The notes: generated by a model from the letters alone, not told the origin. Shown: positions 1-7,992, counted from the stretch's first letter. The stretch is DNA of 37,768 nucleotides from Bifidobacterium breve (GCA_945885645.1 CAMCYV010000002.1:1-37768); one strand, 5' to 3'. Program-made: numbers and translations.

Positions 1-554
1 CTGGAGTCAGCCGGGGCAGCGTCATCGGTTCGCACCAATACCGCGACGAGCGTCGAGGAACCACCATTTGTCAGCCACATCTTTTGACCATTGAGCAAGT
101 AACCATCAGCGTTTTTGACTGCTTTTGAAGTAATTGCGGAGACGTCGGACCCGCAGTTGGGCTCGCTCATGCTGAAAGCTCCGCGCACTTCGCCGGTCGC
201 CATGCGCGGTAGGTATTTTTCCTTTTGCTCAGCCGTTCCGTGGTGCATCAGCATGTAGGCAACGATGAAGTGGGTGTTGATCACGCCGCTGACAGGCATC
301 CAGCCACGTGCAATTTCTTCGACCACGAGGGAGTAGGTCAGCAGGGACTCACCGAGGCCGCCGTACTCCTCAGGGATCATCAATCCAAAGACGCCAAGTT
401 CTTTGAGGCCATCAACAATGGCCTGCGGGTACTCGTCGGCGTGCTCAAGCTTGTTAGCAACCGGGATTATCTCGTTGTTCGTAAAGTCGTGAACCGCGCT
501 CAAAATCTCTTTCTGAATGTCGGTGAGTCCTTCGGTGTATGCCAAGCGTGTCAT
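1..554 (-). CDS. Acyl-CoA dehydrogenase, N-terminal part (cut by window edge); candidate methylsuccinyl-CoA dehydrogenase
   Basis: The first 184 residues of an FAD-dependent acyl-CoA dehydrogenase are present; the C-terminal half lies beyond the left edge. The N-terminal helical domain contains PEEYGGLGESLLTY, and the middle domain has the family signatures FSMSEPNCGSDVSA (about residues 145-158) and GQKMWLTNGG. It follows the malyl-CoA lyase family gene by 23 bases on the same strand, so the two form an operon; an AAAGGA ribosome site precedes the ATG, as expected for an internal operon gene. In Streptomyces, from memory, a very similar protein sits in the ethylmalonyl-CoA cluster beside ccr, meaA and mcl, where it would oxidise methylsuccinyl-CoA to mesaconyl-CoA. 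The family is certain; the substrate is inferred from the neighbour only. Confidence 0.85.
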   Translation of the reverse strand, partial: MTRLAYTEGLTDIQKEILSAVHDFTNNEIIPVANKLEHADEYPQAIVDGLKELGVFGLMIPEEYGGLGESLLTYSLVVEEIARGWMPVSGVINTHFIVAYMLMHHGTAEQKEKYLPRMATGEVRGAFSMSEPNCGSDVSAITSKAVKNADGYLLNGQKMWLTNGGSSTLVAVLVRTDDAAPADS

Positions 555-577
555 GATGGTCCTTTATTCGGTTACAG

Positions 578-1543
578 TTATTCGGGTACGGTGAATTGTT
601 GTGTTCGAGTTAGGCCAGCCGCCCTACCTTTGGCTGCCATTACCAAAGCCATTTTGCGAGATGCTTCATCGATCATTTCATCGCCGAGCATCGCTGCACC
701 TTTTGCTCCACCGCTAGCCGAAGTGAAGTACTCGTAGGCATCGAGGATCATTTCGGCGTGGTCGTAGTCCGACTGATCCGGTGAGTAAATTTCGTTTGCC
801 GCATCGACTTGGCCCGGGTGCAGGGCCCATTTGCCGTCGAATCCAAGCGCTGCCGAGCGAGATGCAACGCGACGGAATCCATCAACATCTTTGATTTGCA
901 GGTATGGGCCATCAATCGCCTGCTTGTTGTAGGCACGGGCTGCCATCAGGATTCGCATCAAGATGTAGTGGTAAGCGTCACCGGCGTCATAGCCGGGAGG
1001 CTGCTCACCGACGACAAGTGATTTCATATTGATACTCGCCATAAAGTCGGCTGGGCCAAAAATAATGGTTTCAACACGAGGACTGGCTTGCGCGATTGCG
1101 TCAACGTTGATGAGCCCAAGCGCATTTTCAATTTGGGCTTCGATCCCAATCCGTCCCACCTCGAGACCATTTGATTTCTCGAGTTGGGTGAGCAGTAGAT
1201 CGAGGGCAATAATCTGGTCGGCCGTCTGAACTTTCGGCAACATAATCGCATCAAGGTTGGCGCCCGCACCTTCAACAACTTCAATGACGTCGGCATAAGT
1301 CCACTGAGTCGTCCAGTCATTCACGCGGACTGAGCGGATCTTGCCGTCGTATCCACCTTCATTAAGCGCATTGACGATGTTCTTGCGGGCTTGCGGCTTG
1401 GCCAAGGGCGCCACGGCATCTTCGATGTCCATGAAAACTTGATCAACAGGCAGGGTGCGCGCCTTGTCGAGCATTTTCTCGCTACTTCCCGGTACCGCGA
1501 GATTGGATCGACGGGGGCGCAACGCTCGTTCCGTATTTGACAT
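578..1543 (-). CDS. mcl: HpcH/HpaI aldolase / CitE family; probable L-malyl-CoA/beta-methylmalyl-CoA lyase
   Basis: A 321-residue TIM-barrel CoA-ester lyase. The N-terminus LRPRRSNLAVPGSSEKML and the VFMDIEDAVAP acidic motif (about residues 37-47) are the CitE/Mcl metal and CoA site; RIGIEAQIENALGL and ETIIFGPADFMASINM match the Mcl branch rather than citrate lyase CitE, and the length is right for Mcl. Members cleave L-malyl-CoA or beta-methylmalyl-CoA to acetyl-/propionyl-CoA plus glyoxylate in the ethylmalonyl-CoA pathway; some act as malyl-CoA thioesterases. An acyl-CoA dehydrogenase follows in the same operon, which supports that pathway. The ATG was chosen because TAATGT ends exactly six bases before it, the leaderless pattern seen across this window. 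No other pathway gene (ccr, meaA, mesaconyl-CoA hydratase) is visible. Confidence 0.85.
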   Translation of the reverse strand: MSNTERALRPRRSNLAVPGSSEKMLDKARTLPVDQVFMDIEDAVAPLAKPQARKNIVNALNEGGYDGKIRSVRVNDWTTQWTYADVIEVVEGAGANLDAIMLPKVQTADQIIALDLLLTQLEKSNGLEVGRIGIEAQIENALGLINVDAIAQASPRVETIIFGPADFMASINMKSLVVGEQPPGYDAGDAYHYILMRILMAARAYNKQAIDGPYLQIKDVDGFRRVASRSAALGFDGKWALHPGQVDAANEIYSPDQSDYDHAEMILDAYEYFTSASGGAKGAAMLGDEMIDEASRKMALVMAAKGRAAGLTRTQQFTVPE

Positions 1544-1549
1544 GAATGA

Positions 1550-1555
1550 ACATTA
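1550..1555 (-). promoter_or_regulatory. -10 element of mcl (leaderless type)
   Basis: TAATGT on the minus strand ends six bases before the mcl ATG, so transcription would start at the A of the start codon. No clear -35 or Shine-Dalgarno sequence. Confidence 0.5.
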
Positions 1556-1616
1556 GCGCACACCTAATTATCGCGCTCACGAGAACTTTGAGGGTTAGGT
1601 CACACCATCACTCCTG

Positions 1617-1648
1617 AAGAAAAAGCCGGGATTCCCCACCGGGGTAGG
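1617..1648 (-). terminator. Possible weak terminator after the DMT permease
   Basis: Read on the minus strand, just after the permease stop, a short GC hairpin (CCCC-GGT-GGGG, with outer GCC/GGC) is followed by CTTTTTCTTC. The stem is short, so this is only a candidate. Confidence 0.3.
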
Positions 1649-1657
1649 CACTCTCGC

Positions 1658-2620
1658 TTAAATCGGTGATGTCTCCATCGGGATCTCACTCTTCGGGTTT
1701 GACCTAATCACGAGGACAACACCGGCAATGATTAATGCCGCGGCCGGGTAGATCGCGATCGGTGGGGTTTGCCCCAACCAAATCGCAGCAGCCAATGCCG
1801 CCCCCGGCATCTCAAATAAAATTGCAAGTGAAACGAATGTGGCCGATGAGTTCGCCAACACTTTGTTCATTAACGTGTGACCCAGCAACTGCGCGCCTAA
1901 GGTGATCGCGAGAATCATGAGCCACGCATCAAGACCAAAACCGACTAGATCTTGTTGAAAAACAAACATCATCGGCAGGATGGTTAACGCTGCAATTCCA
2001 TACAGCGGGAATGTCATGGTTGCAGTTGGCACACTCTTTCGCACTTCAGCACTGACCGAGACGTATGCAGCCGCAAGAATTGCACCCGCCAAAGCAAGTG
2101 CATCGCCAATGAGATGTCTGGTATCAATGCGAATATCAATACCCGTCAATACCAATACTCCGGATAGTGCAATCCAAATTCCAATCCACGAACCGCGACT
2201 GATCCGCACCCCTCGAGCTCTGGCGATGAATGCGGCCCAGATCGGTTGGGTTGCCACCAGCGCTGTTGAGGCGGCAACAGATGTGAAGACGAGAGAAGGA
2301 ATCCAGGTAGCAAAGTGAAGACCCAGGAATGCCCCGGACATTGCCGTGAGTCGCCACTCTCGACGCGTCAAGGATCGAAATGATTCCCGCTCTCTTAGGC
2401 CCACCCACAGTCCCGTAATGCCGCTCCCGATCAGGCAGCGCCAAAAGGCAATCGCGAGAACCGGTGCGGCCGTGGCGACGATCATGGGGCCACTGAGTGC
2501 AAGGAAAACGATGGCAACAGCTAGGGAAATTAAGTCACCTCTGGGAGGCAGACCAAGGTCCACCGATCCGCGATCGCTCCCTCTTTGCACGGCGGCTCCC
2601 ACAGGTGAAGCCAACACCAT
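1658..2620 (-). CDS. EamA/DMT-superfamily permease
   Basis: A 320-residue polytopic membrane protein with the two EamA halves of the drug/metabolite transporter superfamily, about ten hydrophobic segments (from LISLAVAIVFLALSG near residue 30 to AALIIAGVVLVI near residue 300). The first half contains AFWRCLIGSGI and STALVATQPIWAAF, typical of RhaT/EamA-like exporters. Substrate cannot be told from sequence; relatives export amino acids, nucleosides or metabolites. It is single, divergent from the MgtE-like gene with 68 bases between start codons. The ATG has a G-rich tract (AGGGGGG) about nine bases upstream that may serve as ribosome site; in-frame GTG codons at residues 7, 11 and 20 are alternatives, so the N-terminus is uncertain by up to 20 residues. 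Confidence 0.85.
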   Translation of the reverse strand: MVLASPVGAAVQRGSDRGSVDLGLPPRGDLISLAVAIVFLALSGPMIVATAAPVLAIAFWRCLIGSGITGLWVGLRERESFRSLTRREWRLTAMSGAFLGLHFATWIPSLVFTSVAASTALVATQPIWAAFIARARGVRISRGSWIGIWIALSGVLVLTGIDIRIDTRHLIGDALALAGAILAAAYVSVSAEVRKSVPTATMTFPLYGIAALTILPMMFVFQQDLVGFGLDAWLMILAITLGAQLLGHTLMNKVLANSSATFVSLAILFEMPGAALAAAIWLGQTPPIAIYPAAALIIAGVVLVIRSNPKSEIPMETSPI

Positions 2621-2676
2621 TGGCCCGACCCCCCTGCAATCAGCCCAACAGGTTTTTTGTAGGAAGCATTAAGCGG

Positions 2677-2682
2677 TACCCT
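2677..2682 (+). promoter_or_regulatory. -10 element of the MgtE-N/CBS operon (leaderless type)
   Basis: TACCCT lies six bases before the GTG start. It fixes the start of the MgtE-N/CBS gene and drives the three-gene operon ending with mrp. Confidence 0.5.
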
Positions 2683-2688
2683 GCGCAG

Positions 2689-3960
2689 GTGAGCACAAAT
2701 CCGCGAGTCTTCCTCGCCCGGCTGAATGGCATTGGGGTATTTGACCCCAATGGCGACCAAGTGGGCAAAGTGCGTGATGCAATTGTCATTTTGCGAACCG
2801 GAACCCTGCCCGCGCGGCTCACCGGCTTAGTTGTTGAGGTCCCCCCACGTCGCCGAATTTTTGTTCCCATGAGCAAGGTCACCACAATTGACTCGGGTCA
2901 AATTATTGTTACAGGAACAGTGAACCTACGCCGGTTCGAACAGCGCAAAAATGAAACGCTAGTCACCGCGGAACTACTCGACCGGACCGTCGCATTACAT
3001 GCCTCGGGTGATCCCGTGACAATTCTTGACGTAAGCGTTGAACAGTCTCGCAGCCGCGAATGGTTGGTAGATCAACTTTTCGTGCGCAGAGCGACAGCAG
3101 GGTTTCGTCGCAGAGGCGAAAAGATGATCGTCGATTGGCACGATGTCACGAACATGTCACTCCCGGTTCCCGACCAAGCAGCAGAACAGCTGCTGGCAAC
3201 AATGGAGACCTTGCGCCCGGCTGACGTCGCATCCATGCTGCGCGACCTCACTCCCAAGCGACGAACTGAAATTGCCCGCGAACTCGACGACGAACGCCTG
3301 GCGGACGTTCTCGAAGAGATGACGGATCAGAATCGTGTTGAGATCTTGGAGGCCCTTGAATCAGAACGAGCAGCCGATATCTTGGAAGAAATGGATCCCG
3401 ATGACGCCGCCGACCTTATTTCTGAACTGGCACCCGAGCGCGCTGAAGATCTCCTGACCCGCATGGAACCTGACGGCGCCAACGATATTCGACGATTGTT
3501 GCGTTACGACGACTTTTCAGCCGGCGGCATGATGACAAGTGAACCGATAATCATGGCACCTTACGAAACTGTCGCCGATGCCCTCGCTCGAATCCGCAAT
3601 CCTGATCTCACGCCGGCACTTGCTTCACAGGTGTATGTCTGTCGAGCACCCACCGAAACTCCAACGGGGAAGTATCTGGGTGTCGCTCACTTTCAGCGGT
3701 TGTTACGCGAACCACCATCGTCTTTAGTATCCGCCCTTGTTGACACGACCCTTGAACCAATGCGCCCAGACACCCCCCTTTCCGTTGTCACCCGAAGCTT
3801 CGCCAACTACAACTTGGTGGCACTGCCGGTTGTTGACGAAAATGGTTCACTCGTCGGGGCCGTTACCTTCGATGACCTTGTCGACCACATGTTGCCAGAG
3901 GGTTGGCGGGAAGCACCTGACGGCTGGGAACCCGATGAATCGGCGGTGAACAATGGCTAA
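2689..3960 (+). CDS. PRC-barrel / MgtE N-terminal domain / CBS-pair protein without transport domain
   Basis: A soluble 423-residue protein. Residues about 12-80 resemble a PRC-barrel (GVFDPNGDQVGKVRDA), 165-270 are the superhelical MgtE_N repeat (repeated LxxLxxERAADxLEEM units), and 285-400 are a tandem CBS pair. The membrane magnesium channel of true MgtE is absent, so this is a regulatory or sensor relative, not a transporter; CBS pairs usually bind adenine nucleotides. Reading could extend upstream in frame, but that would run far into the divergent permease gene; the GTG chosen has a -10 hexamer at the leaderless distance and starts STNPRVFLARL, where family similarity begins. It overlaps the DUF1003 gene by eight bases. 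The same trio with mrp is common in actinobacteria; its role is not established. Confidence 0.85.
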   Translation: MSTNPRVFLARLNGIGVFDPNGDQVGKVRDAIVILRTGTLPARLTGLVVEVPPRRRIFVPMSKVTTIDSGQIIVTGTVNLRRFEQRKNETLVTAELLDRTVALHASGDPVTILDVSVEQSRSREWLVDQLFVRRATAGFRRRGEKMIVDWHDVTNMSLPVPDQAAEQLLATMETLRPADVASMLRDLTPKRRTEIARELDDERLADVLEEMTDQNRVEILEALESERAADILEEMDPDDAADLISELAPERAEDLLTRMEPDGANDIRRLLRYDDFSAGGMMTSEPIIMAPYETVADALARIRNPDLTPALASQVYVCRAPTETPTGKYLGVAHFQRLLREPPSSLVSALVDTTLEPMRPDTPLSVVTRSFANYNLVALPVVDENGSLVGAVTFDDLVDHMLPEGWREAPDGWEPDESAVNNG

Positions 3961-4516
3961 TTCACCGATGGAGCCCGGTCGCAAGCGACGATTGGACCAG
4001 CCACTAGAACGCGGTCGCACCATGCGCCCGAGTTATGACCCTGAAGTTTTTGGAGCAATGTCTGAGCGGGTTGCGCGGTATATCGGGTCTTGGTCATTTA
4101 TTGCTTGGATGACAGCGGTAGTTGTTACCTGGATCGGCTGGAATGTCCTTGCTCCTGATAATTTAAAGCCCGATATTTACCCATTCATTTTTCTCACCTT
4201 CCTGCTGTCGTTGCAAGCCTCCTACGCCGCGCCGCTTATTTTGCTGGCCCAGAACCGACAAGCTGACCGCGATCGAGTGCAATTCCAGGAAGACCGGACC
4301 CGAAATGAACGAATCCTGGCGGACAGTGATTACCTCGCTCGAGAAATCGCTGATGTCCGCGATGCGATGGGTGAATTAGCAACCCGAGACTATTTGCGTA
4401 GTGAACTGCGCGATCTACTCGAAGACATCGTTGATCGTCTCGATCGAATTGAAAGCGCTCAAAAGCCCTCGCCTACTCCCCCGATAGCATCAGAGCATGG
4501 ACTTAACCCGGAGTAA
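3953..4516 (+). CDS. DUF1003 family membrane protein
   Basis: 187 residues with two membrane segments (about 46-66, FIAWMTAVVVTWIGWNVL, and 77-100, YPFIFLTFLLSLQASYAAPLIL), followed by the conserved AQNRQADRDRVQ segment that marks DUF1003, and a charged helical tail (about 105-170) likely to form a coiled coil. No enzymatic motif. It overlaps the end of the MgtE-N/CBS gene by eight bases and its own end overlaps mrp by 20 bases, so the three are translationally coupled. The neighbour with CBS domains might be its cytosolic partner, as an inference from constant pairing. Confidence 0.9.
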   Translation: MANSPMEPGRKRRLDQPLERGRTMRPSYDPEVFGAMSERVARYIGSWSFIAWMTAVVVTWIGWNVLAPDNLKPDIYPFIFLTFLLSLQASYAAPLILLAQNRQADRDRVQFQEDRTRNERILADSDYLAREIADVRDAMGELATRDYLRSELRDLLEDIVDRLDRIESAQKPSPTPPIASEHGLNPE

Positions 4517-5669
4517 ATCCGACGATTCTGAAACAAGTATCGACCTTGAAGCGGTTTACGCAGCACTTGCCGGTGTCGATGATCCCGAAATTAATCGGCC
4601 GATCACCGACCTCGGAATGGTGAAAGGCGTCCAGCTTTTCGGAAACGGTCTGGTTGAGGTCGGAATTTTCCTCACCGTCTCCGGGTGCCCCATGAAAACC
4701 ACTATCACGGATCGGGTTACCAACGCCGTTATGCAGGTTCCCGGTGTCCTCGAGGTAAAAGTTGAACTAGACGTGATGTCAGAAGAACAGCGCGGCAAAA
4801 TGCGCGAAACCCTCCGTGGAAAAGCTGAGAAAGAAATCCCCTTCAACAAACCGGGATCCCTCACAAAGGTTTTTGCAATTGCTTCTGGGAAAGGTGGGGT
4901 GGGCAAGTCCTCCGTGACGGCCAACCTGGCAGTTTCCCTCGTTCAACAGGGTTACACGGTGGGGCTTCTCGACGCTGATGTGTACGGCCACTCAATTCCT
5001 AAGATTCTCAATGCAATGACCCCCCCCACCATGGTGGATGGCTTGATCATGCCGCCACAGGGTAACGGTGTGCGGGTCATGTCCATGTTGTCTTTCAAAC
5101 CGGGCGGAATAGAGCAGGCTGTGGCCTTTCGGGGGCCAATGCTGCACCGCGCACTTGAACAATTCTTGACCGACGTTTGGTGGGGTGACTTGGATTTTCT
5201 GCTTCTGGATCTACCTCCTGGCACCGGGGACATAGCGTTATCAACCGCACAGTTACTGCCCCAAGCTGAACTGATTGTTGTTACCACTCCTCAACAAGGC
5301 GCTGCTGATGTCGCAATCCGGTCGGGAACACTTGCCGCACAGACGAATCAAAAAGTTTTCGGTGTGATCGAAAACATGAGCTCATTCCCTTGCCCTCATT
5401 GCGGTGAGCCAATTGATCTTTTTGGTGCCGGAGGCGGTCAAGCCTTAGCCGATGGACTCACCAAGACTCTCGGAACCAATATTCCACTTCTGGGAAATAT
5501 TCCATTCGATGTGCGTCTACGTGAAGGTGGAGACAAGGGTGAGCCCTTGGTAAGTGCATTTCCAGAATCTGATGCAGCGGTTTCGATCACTGCGATCGCC
5601 GCGCAACTCAGTGCTAAGCCACGCGGGCTCGCGGGCATGAGCCTTAACATCACACCCGCGGGACGTTAA
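4497..5669 (+). CDS. mrp: Mrp/ApbC (NBP35-type) P-loop ATPase, Fe-S cluster carrier
   Basis: 390 residues. An N-terminal MIP18/DUF59 domain (about 18-95, with TVSGCPM) is joined to a MinD/ParA-like ATPase with the deviant Walker A GKGGVGKS at 131-138 and DLPPGTGD near 240. The CPHC pair (Cys299, Cys302) is the bridging [4Fe-4S] site of the ApbC dimer. The protein loads Fe-S clusters onto apo-enzymes in the cytosol; this window offers several clients (IspH, class I fumarase, ferredoxin). It is last in the MgtE-N/CBS-DUF1003 operon and its start lies inside the DUF1003 gene. Convergent tatB follows after ten bases. Confidence 0.95.
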   Translation: MDLTRSKSDDSETSIDLEAVYAALAGVDDPEINRPITDLGMVKGVQLFGNGLVEVGIFLTVSGCPMKTTITDRVTNAVMQVPGVLEVKVELDVMSEEQRGKMRETLRGKAEKEIPFNKPGSLTKVFAIASGKGGVGKSSVTANLAVSLVQQGYTVGLLDADVYGHSIPKILNAMTPPTMVDGLIMPPQGNGVRVMSMLSFKPGGIEQAVAFRGPMLHRALEQFLTDVWWGDLDFLLLDLPPGTGDIALSTAQLLPQAELIVVTTPQQGAADVAIRSGTLAAQTNQKVFGVIENMSSFPCPHCGEPIDLFGAGGGQALADGLTKTLGTNIPLLGNIPFDVRLREGGDKGEPLVSAFPESDAAVSITAIAAQLSAKPRGLAGMSLNITPAGR

Positions 5670-5677
5670 ACAACGAG

Positions 5678-5689
5678 CGCTACGTAGCG
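5678..5689. repeat. 12-base perfect palindrome between convergent mrp and tatB
   Basis: CGCTACGTAGCG covers the tatB stop codon and the short mrp-tatB gap. It has only a 4-base stem if folded and no T tract, so it is a poor terminator. Confidence 0.3.
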
Positions 5690-6000
5690 TCCGGGTCAAA
5701 CATTGGCTTATCGCTTTGGGCTGCCGGCTTAGTTTTCGCGGGTGGGGTGTCTTCGGCAAACAAGGAAGTCGCAATGTTTCGTGGGTGATACTCACCAAGA
5801 CTTTTCACTGTATTGATCGTGTCCTGCAAGTCCAACCCGGATGAGTCAGCAAGGTCCCTACGCGCGCTACCCGCCATTTCGCGGATTTGACGCAACCACT
5901 TGACCGCGTCAGCGGCCGCTTTCGGCAGCCTTTCTGGACCAAAAATCAGGAGCCCAAGCACACCGAGGGCGATCATCTCCCCGATTCCAATGTCAAACAC
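5680..6000 (-). CDS. tatB: Sec-independent (Tat) translocase subunit TatB
   Basis: 106 residues: a short N-terminal membrane helix (MFDIGIGEMIALGVLGLLIFGPERLP, with the Glu-8 position and FGP hinge of the TatA/B family), an amphipathic helix (AAADAVKWLRQIREMAG) and a polar tail. The N-terminal MFDIG and position next to htrA point to TatB rather than TatA. It would act with TatC, not in this window, in receiving folded twin-arginine precursors. GTG start; TAACCT sits six bases upstream, so the gene appears to have its own leaderless promoter despite lying 67 bases downstream of htrA. Confidence 0.9.
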   Translation of the reverse strand: MFDIGIGEMIALGVLGLLIFGPERLPKAAADAVKWLRQIREMAGSARRDLADSSGLDLQDTINTVKSLGEYHPRNIATSLFAEDTPPAKTKPAAQSDKPMFDPDAT

Positions 6001-6006
6001 AGTGTT

Positions 6007-6012
6007 AGGTTA
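6007..6012 (-). promoter_or_regulatory. -10 element of tatB (leaderless type)
   Basis: TAACCT on the minus strand, six bases before the tatB GTG. Confidence 0.5.
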
Positions 6013-6067
6013 CGCCGAACCTGATGGGCAAGATGAGTGAGGTTGGCAGTTCCACCCACCGATAGTG

Positions 6068-7225
6068 CTAGCCGATTGTGGTCGAGGAGCCCAAAGTCAA
6101 CGGAATAGTGGAATTCTGTCCCCTTCGGATAATCGATATTTCGATCTGCTCACCCGGGGCATAACTGCGAATTGCAACAACAAGTTCGGTTGAGTCAGCA
6201 ACTTGACGGCCATTAAACCCGGTAATCACGTCACCGACCCGTAATCCTGCTTGCTCCGCAGGTCCACCAGGAGTGATTTCGCTGATTTCGGCGCCGTCAC
6301 CGGTAAAGGCCGTGTTAAGAACCACACCAATGATCGGTGTCTGTGAATCACCCGTTGAAATTAACTCTTCAGCAATTCTTTTTGCGGTGTTGATCGGGAT
6401 GGCAAAACCAAGTCCAATGGATCCGGTCTCACCACCGATTGTTCCCGCCAAGGTCGCGATCGCCGAGTTGATTCCAATGACCCGTCCACCACCATCCAAT
6501 AGTGGGCCGCCCGAGTTTCCTGGATTGATCGCGGCATCGGTTTGTATTGCATTAATAAACGCCAGTTCGCCACTTCCGCCCGCGGTAACTGGCCGATCCA
6601 ATGAACTAATGATCCCCGAAGTTACAGTGCCGTTGAGTCCCAGTGGAGCGCCGATTGCAATTGCGACTTCACCGACGCGCACGGCACTCGAGTCACCAAG
6701 CACGGCCGCAGGCAATCCAGTTTTATCAACTTTAAGTACGGCTAGATCATAGGAAGAGTTACGACCCACAATCTTGGCAATTGCTTTTTCACCGTTTTCA
6801 AAAACAACAGTGAGTTCCCCACCGTCGGCTGCCGGAGCAGCTACGTGGTTATTCGTGAGAATGTAGCCGTCCGATTGAACGATAAAGCCCGAACCACTAC
6901 CCGATTCCTCGCCCGCCTCAATCAATATTGACACGACACTGGGTAACACTGATTCCGCAATTGCAGCAACATCAGTTGTACTCACGTTCACGACGTCGTC
7001 CAGTTGAGGCAACGAAATTGTATTTGTCTCGCCACCTGAATTCTGTTCCCCATTGGATCCGATCAAATATCCACCGAGGCCCGCAACACCACCGACGACG
7101 AGAGCGGTAATTGCCGAAACCAGGATCGTTCCCCAGACACCCAGCCCACGCTGCTTCGATGTACGAGCGGCAGGCCCGGGCCGCGCAGGGGGTGCGACGA
7201 AGTTGGTCGGGGGGAGTTCACTCAC
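6068..7225 (-). CDS. HtrA/DegP-like membrane-anchored serine protease (S1C) with PDZ domain
   Basis: 385 residues: a cytosolic proline-rich start, one membrane helix (about 30-56), a trypsin-like domain with the triad His127 (TNNHVA), Asp160 (SYDLAVLK) and Ser238 (GNSGGPL), and a C-terminal PDZ domain (about 295-375, GGPAEQAGLRVGDVI). The orientation puts protease and PDZ outside the membrane, where it would degrade misfolded exported proteins. Two GTG codons stand in tandem; the second was chosen because TAGGCT lies exactly six bases before it, whereas the first has nothing at that distance. In mycobacteria this gene (Rv1223) follows sigE and the anti-sigma factor rseA; here the O-methyltransferase gene is the direct divergent neighbour and no sigma factor gene is present. 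Confidence 0.95.
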   Translation of the reverse strand: MSELPPTNFVAPPARPGPAARTSKQRGLGVWGTILVSAITALVVGGVAGLGGYLIGSNGEQNSGGETNTISLPQLDDVVNVSTTDVAAIAESVLPSVVSILIEAGEESGSGSGFIVQSDGYILTNNHVAAPAADGGELTVVFENGEKAIAKIVGRNSSYDLAVLKVDKTGLPAAVLGDSSAVRVGEVAIAIGAPLGLNGTVTSGIISSLDRPVTAGGSGELAFINAIQTDAAINPGNSGGPLLDGGGRVIGINSAIATLAGTIGGETGSIGLGFAIPINTAKRIAEELISTGDSQTPIIGVVLNTAFTGDGAEISEITPGGPAEQAGLRVGDVITGFNGRQVADSTELVVAIRSYAPGEQIEISIIRRGQNSTIPLTLGSSTTIG

Positions 7226-7231
7226 CACGCA

Positions 7232-7237
7232 AGCCTA
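7232..7237 (-). promoter_or_regulatory. -10 element of the HtrA-like gene (leaderless type)
   Basis: TAGGCT on the minus strand, six bases before the second of two tandem GTG codons; it decides the start. Confidence 0.5.
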
Positions 7238-7290
7238 ACGTGCACTATGACCGGTGCCCGAGGGCTTACCACTAGGCTCCTGAGAGCATC

Positions 7291-7296
7291 TATACT
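7291..7296 (+). promoter_or_regulatory. -10 element of the O-methyltransferase gene
   Basis: TATACT is close to the consensus, with TTACCA 19 bases upstream as a weak -35. The expected start of transcription leaves a leader of about 22 bases that carries the AAGGAG ribosome site, unlike the leaderless starts nearby. Confidence 0.45.
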
Positions 7297-7324
7297 CGAA
7301 GTCACCCGTCTCGCAAGGAGTGAA

Positions 7325-7984
7325 ATGTCTTATTCAGCGATTACACCCGGCGCTGCCGACTACACGGAGAATTACCTTGGTGAGTTTGACGCCGAACACG
7401 CAAGCGAATTGCGAGACGCCAGATTACAGGCTGCCGACCTAGGGCTCGAGTGCGTTAGTGCCCAAGTTGCATCCCTTCTGGAACTACTGGCAGCCTCAAT
7501 CCAAGCTCAGGCAATCATTGAAGTAGGCACGGGAACCGGTATCTCAGGCGCTGCGCTCCTTGAAGGCATGAAGGCTGGCGGCGTCCTCACCAGCATTGAT
7601 CTTGAGGCTGAATACCAACGTCATGCCAAAGATCTATTCACCAGCCTCGGATGCCCATCCAACCGCATGAGACTCATTGCGGGGCGTGCACTTGACGTGC
7701 TGCCCAGATTTTCCGACGGTGCATACGACCTCATTTTTATCGATGCTGATGCGGGGGAATACCCCATGATGCTCAACCAAGCGAAACGCCTGCTTCGCAT
7801 TGGTGGGCTAGTGATTTTCCATGGTGCATTTGCATCGGGAATGGCTGACCCAAGTGTTCGTGACTACGAGGCTACCGCGATGCGCGATGTTGCAACAGAA
7901 TTACGTTCTGACAGCGACTGGTTGTCTTCACTGCTCACAGTGGGCGAGGGGCTTTTCTTGGCCTCATTGCAAAACAGGGATTAA
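7325..7984 (+). CDS. SAM-dependent O-methyltransferase (family 3, catechol/caffeoyl-CoA type)
   Basis: 219 residues with the class I Rossmann fold. IIEVGTGTGISG (about 64-75) is the SAM glycine loop, and FIDADAGEY (138-146) carries the acidic motif that binds the metal and substrate hydroxyls in family 3 O-methyltransferases. Relatives methylate catechol-like compounds; the native substrate of the actinobacterial orthologue (Rv1220c type) is not known to me. The ATG was preferred to an in-frame upstream ATG because AAGGAG sits four bases ahead of it and the first 26 residues of the longer form do not look like the family. It ends nine bases from the convergent DUF3117 gene. Confidence 0.9.
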   Translation: MSYSAITPGAADYTENYLGEFDAEHASELRDARLQAADLGLECVSAQVASLLELLAASIQAQAIIEVGTGTGISGAALLEGMKAGGVLTSIDLEAEYQRHAKDLFTSLGCPSNRMRLIAGRALDVLPRFSDGAYDLIFIDADAGEYPMMLNQAKRLLRIGGLVIFHGAFASGMADPSVRDYEATAMRDVATELRSDSDWLSSLLTVGEGLFLASLQNRD

Positions 7985-7992
7985 CAACTGTT

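Noticed and set aside
33..737. Plus-strand open frames across the acyl-CoA dehydrogenase and mcl region
   Set aside because: These frames are antisense to two well-conserved enzyme genes and contain no domain signature.
2497..2688. A 64-codon in-frame extension of the MgtE-N/CBS gene
   Set aside because: It would overlap the divergent permease gene over most of its length, and it bypasses the -10 at the leaderless distance; the GTG at 2689 fits family similarity.
3180..3480. Short repeated stretches in the MgtE-N/CBS gene that could look like tandem DNA repeats
   Set aside because: They reflect helical protein repeats (LxxLxxERAADxLEEM units) and the DNA copies diverge; no CRISPR or satellite.
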